A stretch of DNA of 16,530 nt, from NCBI GenBank assembly GCA_018818505.1, contig JAHIRR010000220.1, positions 1 to 16,530 of the forward strand, in the 5' to 3' direction. Source of the stretch: Candidatus Omnitrophota bacterium (GTDB taxonomy: Bacteria; Omnitrophota; Koll11; Gorgyraeales; Gorgyraeaceae). This document shows, in pieces, positions 1 through 6,574 of the stretch. Position 1 is the stretch's first letter; each line of letters opens with the position of its first letter. The notes beneath the pieces were generated by a model. The model made no database searches and was not told the DNA's origin. It was given only the letters and a program-made list of their open reading frames with translations. The position numbers and the translations under genes were made by a program.

Positions 1-446
1 GGAAATATAGATGAGTGATAGAAAAATATAGGCATAGAAAGATACAAAAAAGCCCCGATCACAGATAAGCGCCTATCAACAAAAAATCTTAAAAGGGCAT
101 AAATCAGGAGTGAATTAACAACATCGAGTAAATAATGAAAAAGGAAATAACTCCACCATACGATCCTCAGGTTAAAGGTTTTTAAAAAAAATAGATTTAA
201 GGACTCCACGAGTGTGTCGCTTATTCCCTGGTTGGACAAAACAAATAAATGCACGAATCTATTATTATACCATTCCCTGATCTCAAAAAATGATGTCTTA
301 AAGAATCTTGCGCCTTCGTCAAAAATATAAACCTGATCATAGGCCCCAAGTATAGTATCTCTCGTGGGAATCCTGAGCATAAGCGACGCCAAGGCTATAA
401 AGATCAATATAAAGACATCGATTTTTTTAATTTTGGCGTGCGGCAT
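1..446 (-). CDS. GT-C-like integral membrane protein, C-terminus outside the window
   Basis: An open frame begins with ATG at 446, three bases after the preceding stop, and stays open to the window edge (148 residues visible). After a short basic N-terminus (MPHAKIKKID) there is a membrane span at about 10-26 (DVFILIFIALASLMLRI). A polar loop follows with YDQVYIFDEGARFFKTSF, then hydrophobic stretches at about 95-121 and 129-145. An acidic pair (Asp43-Glu44) in the first outer loop after helix 1 is the hallmark of GT-C transferases such as the GT39/ArnT-like family, which use lipid-phosphate sugars on the periplasmic face. That fits a final glycosylation step in this cluster. It could instead be another polytopic membrane protein such as a Wzy-like polymerase. 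The gene is real by position and frame length; the GT-C assignment is moderate. Confidence 0.7.
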   Translation of the reverse strand, partial: MPHAKIKKIDVFILIFIALASLMLRIPTRDTILGAYDQVYIFDEGARFFKTSFFEIREWYNNRFVHLFVLSNQGISDTLVESLNLFFLKTFNLRIVWWSYFLFHYLLDVVNSLLIYALLRFFVDRRLSVIGAFLYLSMPIFFYHSSIF

Positions 447-449
447 TTT

Positions 450-1427
450 TTACGCCCTTTGTGAACGAGCTCGACCTGTAACAGACGGAGTTGTTATTTC
501 TATATCGCGAAGCCCGGATTCAAGAAACCAGGATTTAACCTCCTGGGGTTTACACGGGCACAGATATTTGGGAGATAAAATATTAAATGTGTCAAGGATG
601 CTCCACTCCAGAAGCTGGGCATCATCCAAAGGAAGCTGATTCTTATAATCACATATGGGGACAATCTTACCTTTAAGTAAAGGTCCGATAAACGGGATCC
701 TGACTAAGGGCAAACACAACGGCACTAAGGCCCGGACCAGTTTAAGTAAAAATACAGGCTTCATGTTAGGAGTAAAAGACCTTACTGCGCGCGTTGCTGT
801 AAAAAACCACGGGAATCTAGTTTTAGGGCCTAACCAAACAGCTATACCTGCATTTTTTGATAAAAAAGGCGTTAATGACTTAAAGGCCTTTTTCGGATCC
901 GGAGTATTGTGCAAAACGCCTATGCTGTAGATAAAATCAAAACTATAGGGCCTAAAAGGTATATTGAATATACTTGCCTGCACAATGTGGACATTTGGAA
1001 GATCCTTCAAGTTGGCCTTTGCGGCATCCACTGCCAAGCTCATATCAATTCCTACTACCTGAGCGTTAGATTTAGCTGCTATCTCTAGGAAACGGCCCAT
1101 ACCGCAGCCCGCATCCAGGACAACCTTGCCGTCTAACCTCTCGCGAGACAAACCTGTTATTTCTCTGAATCTATTTTCTGAAATACACGTCTTATTAAAA
1201 GAATCCAATTGTGTTTTTGAGAAACGCCTCCACTGAAAACTGAAACTATCCGCATAATTCTCAGGCCTGATAAACCTTGGTATGCTGTTTTTTATAGGGA
1301 ACTCTTCTCCGCAAGAGCACGCCAATCTGCCGGTTTCTATTTCCTTGCCCGCATACCCGGCGTCTTCAAGCCGCAGTTCTCCTTTGCAATACGGGCAAGC
1401 CAATAAATCAATTAGAAATTCCTTCAT
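450..1427 (-). CDS. Methyltransferase with N-terminal Trm112-like zinc domain
   Basis: This 325-residue protein joins a small zinc-binding domain to a class I methyltransferase. Residues 1-55 are Trm112/YcaR-like: LIDLLACPYCKGELRL with Cys11 and Cys14, then LACSCGEEFPIKNSIPRFI with Cys37 and Cys39. Motif I is KVVLDAGCGMGRFLEI at 101-116, followed by VVGIDMSLAV and FDFIYSIGVLHNTPDPKKAF. A long basic and hydrophobic segment (TRFPWFFTATRAVRSF onwards) resembles the membrane-facing insert seen in methyltransferases acting on lipid-linked substrates; that role is inference. The arrangement is common in uncharacterised methyltransferases of polysaccharide clusters. The gene starts one base after the GT4 stop and ends three bases before the next ATG. 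Domain calls are firm; substrate is unknown. Confidence 0.88.
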   Translation of the reverse strand: MKEFLIDLLACPYCKGELRLEDAGYAGKEIETGRLACSCGEEFPIKNSIPRFIRPENYADSFSFQWRRFSKTQLDSFNKTCISENRFREITGLSRERLDGKVVLDAGCGMGRFLEIAAKSNAQVVGIDMSLAVDAAKANLKDLPNVHIVQASIFNIPFRPYSFDFIYSIGVLHNTPDPKKAFKSLTPFLSKNAGIAVWLGPKTRFPWFFTATRAVRSFTPNMKPVFLLKLVRALVPLCLPLVRIPFIGPLLKGKIVPICDYKNQLPLDDAQLLEWSILDTFNILSPKYLCPCKPQEVKSWFLESGLRDIEITTPSVTGRARSQRA

Positions 1428-1428
1428 C

Positions 1429-2553
1429 TTAATTAGTCAGGCTATTATATATAGTCTGCTCCTTCTTTAATATGATCTCTATATCGCAATTCTCCATTAT
1501 ATATCTTCTTGCTGATTCCGCCATATTATTCCGTAAGACAGGATCTCGCATAACAGAATCAATAGCTGTCCTGATAGAAGATGGATCAATTCCGCATAAA
1601 AACCCGTTTTCCCTATGTCTTATTAATTCACGTATCCCAGGCACATCTGCCCCTATGACAGGTATGCCGCAAGCCATTGCCTCGATCACCACTTTGGGAC
1701 TGTTTTCATACAAAGATGGTAATATCAATGCATTGTATCTATTGATTATTTCCGGAAGCCTGCTGTTGGGGACAATGTTTAAAAAGCTTACATTTAAGCG
1801 ATTATCCCGGACAAAATCTTCCAATGAATCCTTTTCTTCACCATAGCCTATTATATCTAAAGAATACGGAGTATCTTTAATGGCTTTAAGTACATTCAAT
1901 ATATTCTTCCTTGGCTCAAATCTCCCTATATATAATAATTTATTTTCTTCTTTTTTAATTGAATCCAAAGGCTTAAAAATATCCGTATCTACATAATTTC
2001 TTATTAAATGTAGTTTCTTATCTTTTATCTTAAAGGTAGTCTTTATAAATTCCAGATCTGTCTGGTTCGATATTATTATCTCATCACAAAAATGGTAAAT
2101 CATCCATTCCAATACATAGATAAAAGTGTTTTTAAATAAACTAAATCTTTTTTTCCTGCGCACATACGCATTTCTATACCATTCAAAGCCGCATCTTATT
2201 ATCAGTTTTTTCCTATACAAGAACTTAGCGATAAGGCCCACCCATGAGCCCTGCATCTGGTTTGTCTTGATTATATCCGCGGCCATGAATACAGCTCTGA
2301 ATCTAAAAGGAATAAAAAGGCTTTTTAATATATCTATCGGCCTCCATCCCGACTTTTTCATCCTTTCATAAACCGAGAATATGCCAATAACGCCTGTTTT
2401 TCCTTTATCCTCTGCCCCGCCGTAGGTAATAAAGCTTACCTTATAGCCCTTTTCTATCAAGCGATGATAGATCAAAAGCTCTCTGTCTATCAGGCCTTTT
2501 TGATCCCATTCTTTCAAAGAAACACCATATGTAAATAAAAGCAATATATTCAT
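1429..2553 (-). CDS. Glycosyltransferase, GT4 family
   Basis: This 374-residue protein is a complete GT-B fold retaining glycosyltransferase. The N-terminal domain begins MNILLLFTYGVSLKEW and continues with IYHRLIEKGYKVSFITYGG. The acceptor-side region includes IKTNQMQGSWVGLIAKFLYRKKLIIRCGFEW. The C-terminal donor domain starts at LIRNYVDTDIFKP and LLYIGRFEPRKNILNVLKAI, and ends with LYENSPKVVIEAMACGIPVIG, whose two glutamates are spaced as in the EX7E motif, then ADVPGIRELIRHRENGFLC. It would transfer a nucleotide-activated sugar to a growing lipid-linked chain; which sugar is unknown. The start at 2553 lies 55 bases after the SGNH-like stop, with only a distant AAAGG. Its first 20 residues match the remnant at 3746-3808, which marks this end of the cluster as rearranged. 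The next gene starts one base after its stop. Confidence 0.92.
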   Translation of the reverse strand: MNILLLFTYGVSLKEWDQKGLIDRELLIYHRLIEKGYKVSFITYGGAEDKGKTGVIGIFSVYERMKKSGWRPIDILKSLFIPFRFRAVFMAADIIKTNQMQGSWVGLIAKFLYRKKLIIRCGFEWYRNAYVRRKKRFSLFKNTFIYVLEWMIYHFCDEIIISNQTDLEFIKTTFKIKDKKLHLIRNYVDTDIFKPLDSIKKEENKLLYIGRFEPRKNILNVLKAIKDTPYSLDIIGYGEEKDSLEDFVRDNRLNVSFLNIVPNSRLPEIINRYNALILPSLYENSPKVVIEAMACGIPVIGADVPGIRELIRHRENGFLCGIDPSSIRTAIDSVMRDPVLRNNMAESARRYIMENCDIEIILKKEQTIYNSLTN

Positions 2554-2594
2554 GGTTTATATTAACCTTTTCTGATAAAAAAAACTATGACAAC

Positions 2595-2616
2595 ATAACG
2601 ATTCACAATCAGTTAT
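2595..2616 (-). other. Hairpin at the end of the SGNH-like gene
   Basis: On the minus strand ATAAC-T-GATT, loop GTG, then AATC-GTTAT forms a nine-pair stem with one bulged base, spanning the stop codon at 2609. Eight T residues follow at 2584-2577, ten bases beyond the stem. The stem is A+T-rich and the T-run is distant, so this is at best a weak terminator or an RNA-processing hairpin. Confidence 0.3.
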
Positions 2617-3727
2617 AATTAAACTCATTTTTTATAAGAAAATTAAACAACACATCTGCTTTAACCAAATTTGCTTCTGCTAATGAATGTTCTGACGCCC
2701 CGGGCACTTCAGATGGCTTGTAACACCAAAAAGCATTATAGCTACTAACAGCTTTAGTTTCATTATTCAATAAACTTAAAAAGAAATTATTCATATCATT
2801 ATGAATGCCATCTATAAAGCAATCATTTTTTTTATCAATATCAGGAGCTATATTGATAAAAAAAATAACATTATAGACATCTTTAGCATGATAGTTTTTA
2901 AATTGAGCTATGTCTTTTTCTAAAGAAATTATAGCTTCTTTTTTGCTATGACTATATCGCCTATCTGATATTGGAGGCAACGGAGTATTCTGCGCAATAT
3001 GCTTAAACCTGAAATTAGATAAATCTGTTTTCTCAATCTCATTATCAGGCATAGAAAGAAGTTGTGTTTCATATTCGCACTGTGTTTTATCTGCTACTCT
3101 CAAATTGGTTATAACATTGAAAGCAAATCGCATTTTAGTATATAAATAAAATTTCTTTTTTAGAAAACTTTTTACCTTATAAATTATTCCTGGCATTTTT
3201 TGTTTTGGATGATAGTCCCAGGCTATTAAATCATTTTCATAAAACCCCACTATTACCAAATCTGGTTCGGCTTTAGGGCCTATTTCTTCCAATGTTTTAA
3301 GTTCTAAATTAGAGTCATATCCAGGAACGCCGAGATTCCATACCTCCCATTTCACTTTATTATTCCATTTTACCAAATTCTGTTTAAGTAAAAACGGCCA
3401 TGTTTCTTCAAATTTACATCCATGCCCAAAAGTAACAGAATCGCCCAGCACAATAATACGAAAAGTATTATTTCCTTTTTCAAATGAATAATCTTGATTA
3501 TCCCGAAATCCTAAATTATTTATCTTTAAAGGCTGCCCGGCATAATACCCTTTATAGTTCGGGGCTAGCACTTCTATTCTTACTGGATGAGTTAAAACTA
3601 AGCCTGGAACTCCCTGTTTTTTATCCCAAGTTAACCTAGTAAAAAGCTCTAAAACAAATAAAATAACTATAAAAAAAGGTATAGTAACAAACAGGGTATT
3701 TTTAACGACGCTTTTTAATTTCTGCAC
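2609..3727 (-). CDS. Membrane-anchored SGNH/GDSL hydrolase-like protein
   Basis: This 372-residue protein has one N-terminal membrane span (about residues 11-30, TLFVTIPFFIVILFVLELFT), so the rest probably faces the periplasm. KINNLGFRDN near 68-77 and RIIVLGDSVTFGHG at 90-103 (nucleophile Ser97) form SGNH block I. NLGVPGYDS at 131-139 supplies the block II glycine, and GFYENDL at 161-167 the block III Asn165. Such proteins in glycan loci are often esterases or O-acetyl-handling enzymes. The C-terminal catalytic pair is atypical: GASEHSLAEANLVKADVL keeps His347 but has no Asp two or three positions earlier, and a DGIH at 306-309 lies further upstream than expected. The start is GTG at 3727 with AAGG seven bases upstream. 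The gene is very A+T-rich (27% G+C over 2761-3060 by hand count). Fold is likely; activity is uncertain. Confidence 0.8.
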   Translation of the reverse strand: MQKLKSVVKNTLFVTIPFFIVILFVLELFTRLTWDKKQGVPGLVLTHPVRIEVLAPNYKGYYAGQPLKINNLGFRDNQDYSFEKGNNTFRIIVLGDSVTFGHGCKFEETWPFLLKQNLVKWNNKVKWEVWNLGVPGYDSNLELKTLEEIGPKAEPDLVIVGFYENDLIAWDYHPKQKMPGIIYKVKSFLKKKFYLYTKMRFAFNVITNLRVADKTQCEYETQLLSMPDNEIEKTDLSNFRFKHIAQNTPLPPISDRRYSHSKKEAIISLEKDIAQFKNYHAKDVYNVIFFINIAPDIDKKNDCFIDGIHNDMNNFFLSLLNNETKAVSSYNAFWCYKPSEVPGASEHSLAEANLVKADVLFNFLIKNEFNYN

Positions 3728-3745
3728 AATTTTACCTTATTAAAA

Positions 3746-3808
3746 TTACCTCTTGCGACCCCATTCCTCCAGAGAAATATTATACGTAAAAAGCAGTGTT
3801 ATGTTCAT
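3746..3808 (-). pseudogene. Glycosyltransferase remnant: first 20 codons only
   Basis: The frame reads MNITLLFTYNISLEEWGRKR and then stops with TAA. It matches the first residues of the intact GT4 protein starting at 2553, MNILLLFTYGVSLKEWDQKG, at 13 of 20 positions without gaps, while many codons differ at the third position. It is therefore an old, diverged paralogue rather than a recent copy. Its ATG overlaps the preceding methyltransferase stop (ATGA), the junction style of an intact operon gene. Similarity ends at the stop, and the GTG of the SGNH-like gene follows 18 bases later. The simplest reading is that a glycosyltransferase gene once followed the methyltransferase and was cut away when the present downstream block arrived. 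It may still be translated and couple ribosomes to the next gene. Chance similarity over 20 residues at this exact position is unlikely but not excluded. Confidence 0.75.
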
Positions 3809-4593
3809 TTTGTCCCGACCACTGTCCAGCTGTAATTCCTGCGACTCTTGATTTTTATATCCAGGAATCTACCTGATAAAAGATTTAATGCCTCTTCATG
3901 TTTATAGTATTTAGCATAATTAGGGTTCAGTTGATCAAAAATGGTAAGCCTGCGATGTCGCGGCTCCAGCTTCATCAATACCTTGGAATATTCAGCAAAT
4001 GGCAGTTTAAATCTGGCACATAGGTGCATATAGGCTATTAAAGGTACATCCATCATCCTTACAATAATCCTGAGAACCGTATCAGGAATACGGGTTGTTA
4101 CGAAACGCATGATTTTTATGGCATTTACGTATATCTCTATGCCTTCATATCCGTATAACCATACAACCATACGGCCTCCTTTGCGTAAGGCATTATAAGC
4201 AGAAGTAATAACCGTTTTCGGATCCAGTATATGATGTATACTGCCTATACAGAAAACAAAATCCAGATCTCCATAGGCTTGCAAGTCCCCGCCTTTTATT
4301 TTAAGGCAAGTTACCTTATTTGGATCCGAGACGTTCTGTCTTAATATATTAAACGACTCTGACGGCTCTACTGCGAACACATGTCTGACACCCGATTCCA
4401 GCAGAATATTGACAATGCGCCCTGTACCACTGCCTATCTCAGCTACCCTGGCTCCTTTTAAATCCTCAATCCTCAATAGAGGGGATATGATGTCTTTAAA
4501 AAGCTCCATGGATGCATAATAGCCGCTATTCTCTTCATGCTGTTTCCATTGATCTCCAAAATCCCTGATTGTTTTTTCTGATACACGCGACAT
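3805..4593 (-). CDS. Class I SAM-dependent methyltransferase
   Basis: This is a methyltransferase of about 262 residues. Its core is ARVAEIGSGTGRIVNIL (motif I), VFAVEPSESFNIL (acidic residue after strand 2), LDFVFCIGSIHHILD (motif IV region) and NALRKGGRMVVWLYG. The N-terminal FGDQWKQHEEN segment is common in methyltransferases of glycan clusters, as is the bulky helical insert (IVRMMDVPLIAYMHLCARF) that may cap the active site. The frame is open back to a TTG at 4626 and contains ATGs at 4605 and 4593. I chose 4593 because GGGAAG lies just upstream and nothing resembles a ribosome site at the others; the TTG abuts the repeat element. The stop overlaps by four bases the ATG of a 20-codon glycosyltransferase remnant. 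Fold is firm; start and substrate are uncertain. Confidence 0.83.
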   Translation of the reverse strand: MSRVSEKTIRDFGDQWKQHEENSGYYASMELFKDIISPLLRIEDLKGARVAEIGSGTGRIVNILLESGVRHVFAVEPSESFNILRQNVSDPNKVTCLKIKGGDLQAYGDLDFVFCIGSIHHILDPKTVITSAYNALRKGGRMVVWLYGYEGIEIYVNAIKIMRFVTTRIPDTVLRIIVRMMDVPLIAYMHLCARFKLPFAEYSKVLMKLEPRHRRLTIFDQLNPNYAKYYKHEEALNLLSGRFLDIKIKSRRNYSWTVVGTK

Positions 4594-4635
4594 TAAGCTT
4601 CCCATTTCAGATAGAGGTGCTGTCAAAAAAAGATA

Positions 4636-4684
4636 CCACAGAGAACACAGAGATTTTTTATAATAAAAGCTCTCTGTGTCCTCA
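4636..4684. repeat. CACAGAG palindromic repeat, left copy
   Basis: Tandem CACAGAGA at 4637-4644 and 4646-4653 is followed by an A+T-rich centre and TCTCTGTG at 4671-4678. GAGAACACAGAGA at 4641-4653 pairs with 4671-4683 with one mismatch, and the centre TTTTAT/ATAAAA continues the symmetry, so the whole element can fold back. On the transcribed strand seven T residues lie at 4631-4625, about nine bases past the hairpin; a weak termination effect is possible but unproven. It is the inverted partner of the copy at 4818-4869. Confidence 0.85.
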
Positions 4685-4724
4685 TAATATTAGTCTTTTT
4701 ATCCCTTCTTTAAGCCTCTCGGAC

Positions 4725-4791
4725 CTCTTCCACCTCGTAAATGGACTAACAAAGTTATCTTGTCCACCTACGAGGTGGAAGAGATAACTTT
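4725..4791. repeat. Long nested palindrome between the two CACAGAG repeats
   Basis: Two alternative hairpins share arms. Hairpin A pairs CTCTTCCACCTCGTA at 4725-4739 perfectly with 4769-4783, and the stem extends after two mismatches through 4742-4746 with 4762-4766. Hairpin B is a tight nested palindrome: AAAGTTATCT at 4751-4760 pairs with 4782-4791, and inside it CCACCT at 4764-4769 pairs with AGGTGG at 4773-4778 around a three-base loop. The two folds cannot form together. Neither is followed by a T-run, so this is not a simple terminator. It looks like a mobile palindromic (REP- or MITE-like) unit; no transposase is nearby. Confidence 0.8.
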
Positions 4792-4817
4792 AAAATTCCG
4801 TATAATAAACTAACTGC

Positions 4818-4869
4818 GGAGATCACAGAGATCTTTTTAAATTATAGTTTTTCTCTGTGCTCTCTGTGG
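4818..4869. repeat. CACAGAG palindromic repeat, right copy
   Basis: This is an interrupted palindrome. GAGATCACAGAGA at 4819-4831 pairs with TCTCTGTGCTCTC at 4852-4864 with one mismatch, around an A+T-rich centre of 20 bases. TCTCTGTG occurs twice in tandem (4852-4859 and 4861-4868). It is an inverted, diverged copy of the element at 4636-4684. It encodes the stop codon and last residues of the methyltransferase gene. Confidence 0.85.
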
Positions 4870-5479
4870 TTTCTTTAGCGTTTTTCAATTCAAAGATATA
4901 TATGTTATTCATCTTGTATACAATCCTTTGATGTTCTTTTAATTGGAATCCTGCTTCAAGGCATAAACGCAATATCTCTTTGGTAGTCATGCCTCCGACC
5001 TCTCCATTTTTCATGCCCCCTCGATGTTTATCTTCGCTATACCACCATAATAAATGCGCTATCTCTCCTATTACAGGGCCTATCATTGTTATAATAAGTC
5101 TTCCTTCCGGCTTTAATAAGCGCCTTGCTTCGCTCAAGGCCTCTTTTCTGGAAACTATATGATTCAAAGAAGCCACAAAAGTCACTGTATCAAACGTATG
5201 ATCTTCGAACGGCAAATTGGCAACATCCTTTATTATAATAGCTCCTTTGCCTAAATCTCTGTTATCAACGCCTAAGCCATTAGAATAAATATTTACCAGC
5301 GTATTGTCTCCACATCCTATATCAATCAGCCTGCCTCTGACATGCGGCAATACATTAAATACGCGTTCCTGCCGCAAGGATGTCAAACCAAGTCTTTCGC
5401 AGATATTGTCTGGTAAAAGGACCAAACGAAGCGGCATGCATATAAAATCATATATTATTTTAAGAACGGTTTTTTTCAT
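4823..5479 (-). CDS. Class I SAM-dependent methyltransferase with repeat-derived tail
   Basis: This 218-residue methyltransferase has motif I in RLIDIGCGDNTLVNI, the acidic loop in GLGVDNRD, FDTVTFVASLNHIV as the motif IV region and ARRLLKPEGRLIITM as the following helix and strand (methyltransferase 11 pattern). Its substrate is probably a sugar or lipid-linked intermediate, but nothing shows which. The start overlaps the amidotransferase stop by four bases and has no strong ribosome site, so it is probably coupled. The last 17 residues (KETTESTEKNYNLKRSL) are encoded by the CACAGAG repeat that begins near 4870. The natural protein probably ended near residue 201, and the repeat has supplied a new low-complexity tail and stop. 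The core fold looks complete, so the enzyme may still be active. Confidence 0.85.
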   Translation of the reverse strand: MKKTVLKIIYDFICMPLRLVLLPDNICERLGLTSLRQERVFNVLPHVRGRLIDIGCGDNTLVNIYSNGLGVDNRDLGKGAIIIKDVANLPFEDHTFDTVTFVASLNHIVSRKEALSEARRLLKPEGRLIITMIGPVIGEIAHLLWWYSEDKHRGGMKNGEVGGMTTKEILRLCLEAGFQLKEHQRIVYKMNNIYIFELKNAKETTESTEKNYNLKRSL

Positions 5480-6573
5480 AAAGGTGGTATTTTGTAATTA
5501 TCCAATTTAAGTTTCTTAGCTAATAAAGCGCAATCTCTAGATACATTATCCTTTGCGTAACTTTCTTTATAAAGGGCCTCTTCCCTGCTCATCAGCCCCT
5601 GCCGTATAATATTAGAATAAACCATACCATTGCTTGTTATGCCGTATTTCATCAAATGATCAAAGTCAGACAAGCAATGCAGCAGACAATCGAATCTTTT
5701 GTCTGTCCCTGTCGGATTTTTCCAATCCAATTCTTCTTTTATGACCCTGACGATTTCCTCCTCCGGCAGCATTATATAATTCGAAAAACGTATGATAGTG
5801 GTATTCTTGGAGGCAAACGGGCCTGCATACCCAAGGGGCGGCCTTACGGTTTTGGAAACACCCATATGTTCATTAAGCTGTTTATTACAATTTCTATACT
5901 TAAATAAATATCTGTACTTAACAAAATCCAAATCATACAGCCTATATCTCAGTATAGGCTCTACCCTGTTTCTTAATTTCTTTACGATTGATTTTAACTT
6001 TGATTTTTTTATTTTGTTCCTCAATACAGGGACATGCTCCAAAGACGATCCCCCATCTAAAATAATAGGTACATCATTATCATTTGCGAAACCTATGGTC
6101 ACTGCCTGCAATACAGGAACGCATCCACCGCATCCAAGGACAAAAGAACCGAGCCGTTCTGACAGCTTAAGCATGATTTCCAGCCTCTTCATCTGTAGTC
6201 TCCTGTCAGCCTTTTTAAAAACCAGGGGGACATTGAGTATCCTGCAAGTGTTTTTCATATTCTCTATGGCTAGATCAGACTGCATACCTGAATCATAATT
6301 AACCGCGACAGCCTTAAGATTCAATTTTTTAACCGCGTAATACAATATAAACGAGCTGTCCTTGCCCCCGCTTATCGGCACTACGCAGTCATATCGACTA
6401 CCTTTCTTAAGGGAATTTACCAATCCTGCCAATGCACCTTCTTCTAAGACTGCGCGGTCAGAATGTGCCAGGCAAAAATTACATATCCCCTGCTCGTCAA
6501 TATTGACCTCTGGATATCTATCCGGCAGAATACATCTTTTGCAATATATGGTTTCCTTCTTATTTCCCTGCAT
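5476..6573 (-). CDS. N-acetyl sugar amidotransferase (WbpG/PseA-like PP-loop enzyme)
   Basis: This 365-residue protein is an ATP-pyrophosphatase of the N-acetyl sugar amidotransferase family. Members convert an acetamido group to an acetamidino group on surface-sugar precursors, using ammonia from a HisH/HisF-like pair. An N-terminal zinc-type knuckle is formed by Cys11, Cys14, Cys31 and Cys34 (CKRC...CNFC). The PP-loop is PISGGKDSSF at residues 66-75. It is followed by VNYDSGMQSDLAIENM, LGCGGCVPVLQAVTIGFAND and ILDGGSS, all usual in the family. The start has AAGGAGAG at 6582-6589, eight bases upstream, and lies one base after the radical SAM stop. The stop overlaps the next gene (ATGA). No HisH or HisF partner is seen in the window, so its ammonia source would lie elsewhere. 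Family call is good; the exact product sugar is unknown. Confidence 0.85.
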   Translation of the reverse strand: MQGNKKETIYCKRCILPDRYPEVNIDEQGICNFCLAHSDRAVLEEGALAGLVNSLKKGSRYDCVVPISGGKDSSFILYYAVKKLNLKAVAVNYDSGMQSDLAIENMKNTCRILNVPLVFKKADRRLQMKRLEIMLKLSERLGSFVLGCGGCVPVLQAVTIGFANDNDVPIILDGGSSLEHVPVLRNKIKKSKLKSIVKKLRNRVEPILRYRLYDLDFVKYRYLFKYRNCNKQLNEHMGVSKTVRPPLGYAGPFASKNTTIIRFSNYIMLPEEEIVRVIKEELDWKNPTGTDKRFDCLLHCLSDFDHLMKYGITSNGMVYSNIIRQGLMSREEALYKESYAKDNVSRDCALLAKKLKLDNYKIPPL

Positions 6574-6574
6574 A

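Larger units (their letters stand above)
4594..4822. other. Only sizeable gap in the cluster, filled by palindromic repeats
   Basis: These 229 bases hold the left CACAGAG element, the nested palindrome and the edge of the right element. I see no gene in the remainder (4594-4635, 4685-4724, 4792-4817) and no convincing promoter: a TTGACA on the minus strand near 4627-4622 has no matching -10 box. If the downstream genes have their own promoter, it is not recognisable here. Confidence 0.6.

Noticed and set aside
364..930. Plus-strand frames at 364-639 and 655-930
   Set aside because: Both are shadows of minus-strand genes: the Trm112-like methyltransferase and the partial membrane protein. No protein family features are seen.
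4594..4626. TTG at 4626 as the start of the methyltransferase ending at 3805
   Set aside because: It sits beside the repeat element without a ribosome site, and the extra residues are not conserved-looking. The ATG at 4593 with GGGAAG upstream is preferred.
4569..4787. A 72-codon plus-strand frame across the repeat island
   Set aside because: Its residues (DTTENTEIFYN and following) are a translation of the CACAGAG repeat and palindrome, and its start lies antisense to the methyltransferase N-terminus.
4751..4791. The nested palindrome as an integron attC site
   Set aside because: The outer arms (GTTATCT and AGATAAC) do not fit the GTTRRRY and RYYYAAC core sites, and no integrase or cassette array is present.
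4725..4791. The central palindrome as a Rho-independent terminator
   Set aside because: No T-run follows the stems on either strand.
5792..6298. A 168-codon plus-strand open frame opposite the amidotransferase gene
   Set aside because: It is fully antisense to a gene with clear zinc-knuckle and PP-loop motifs, has no recognisable domain or ribosome site, and its composition is what the opposite strand imposes.
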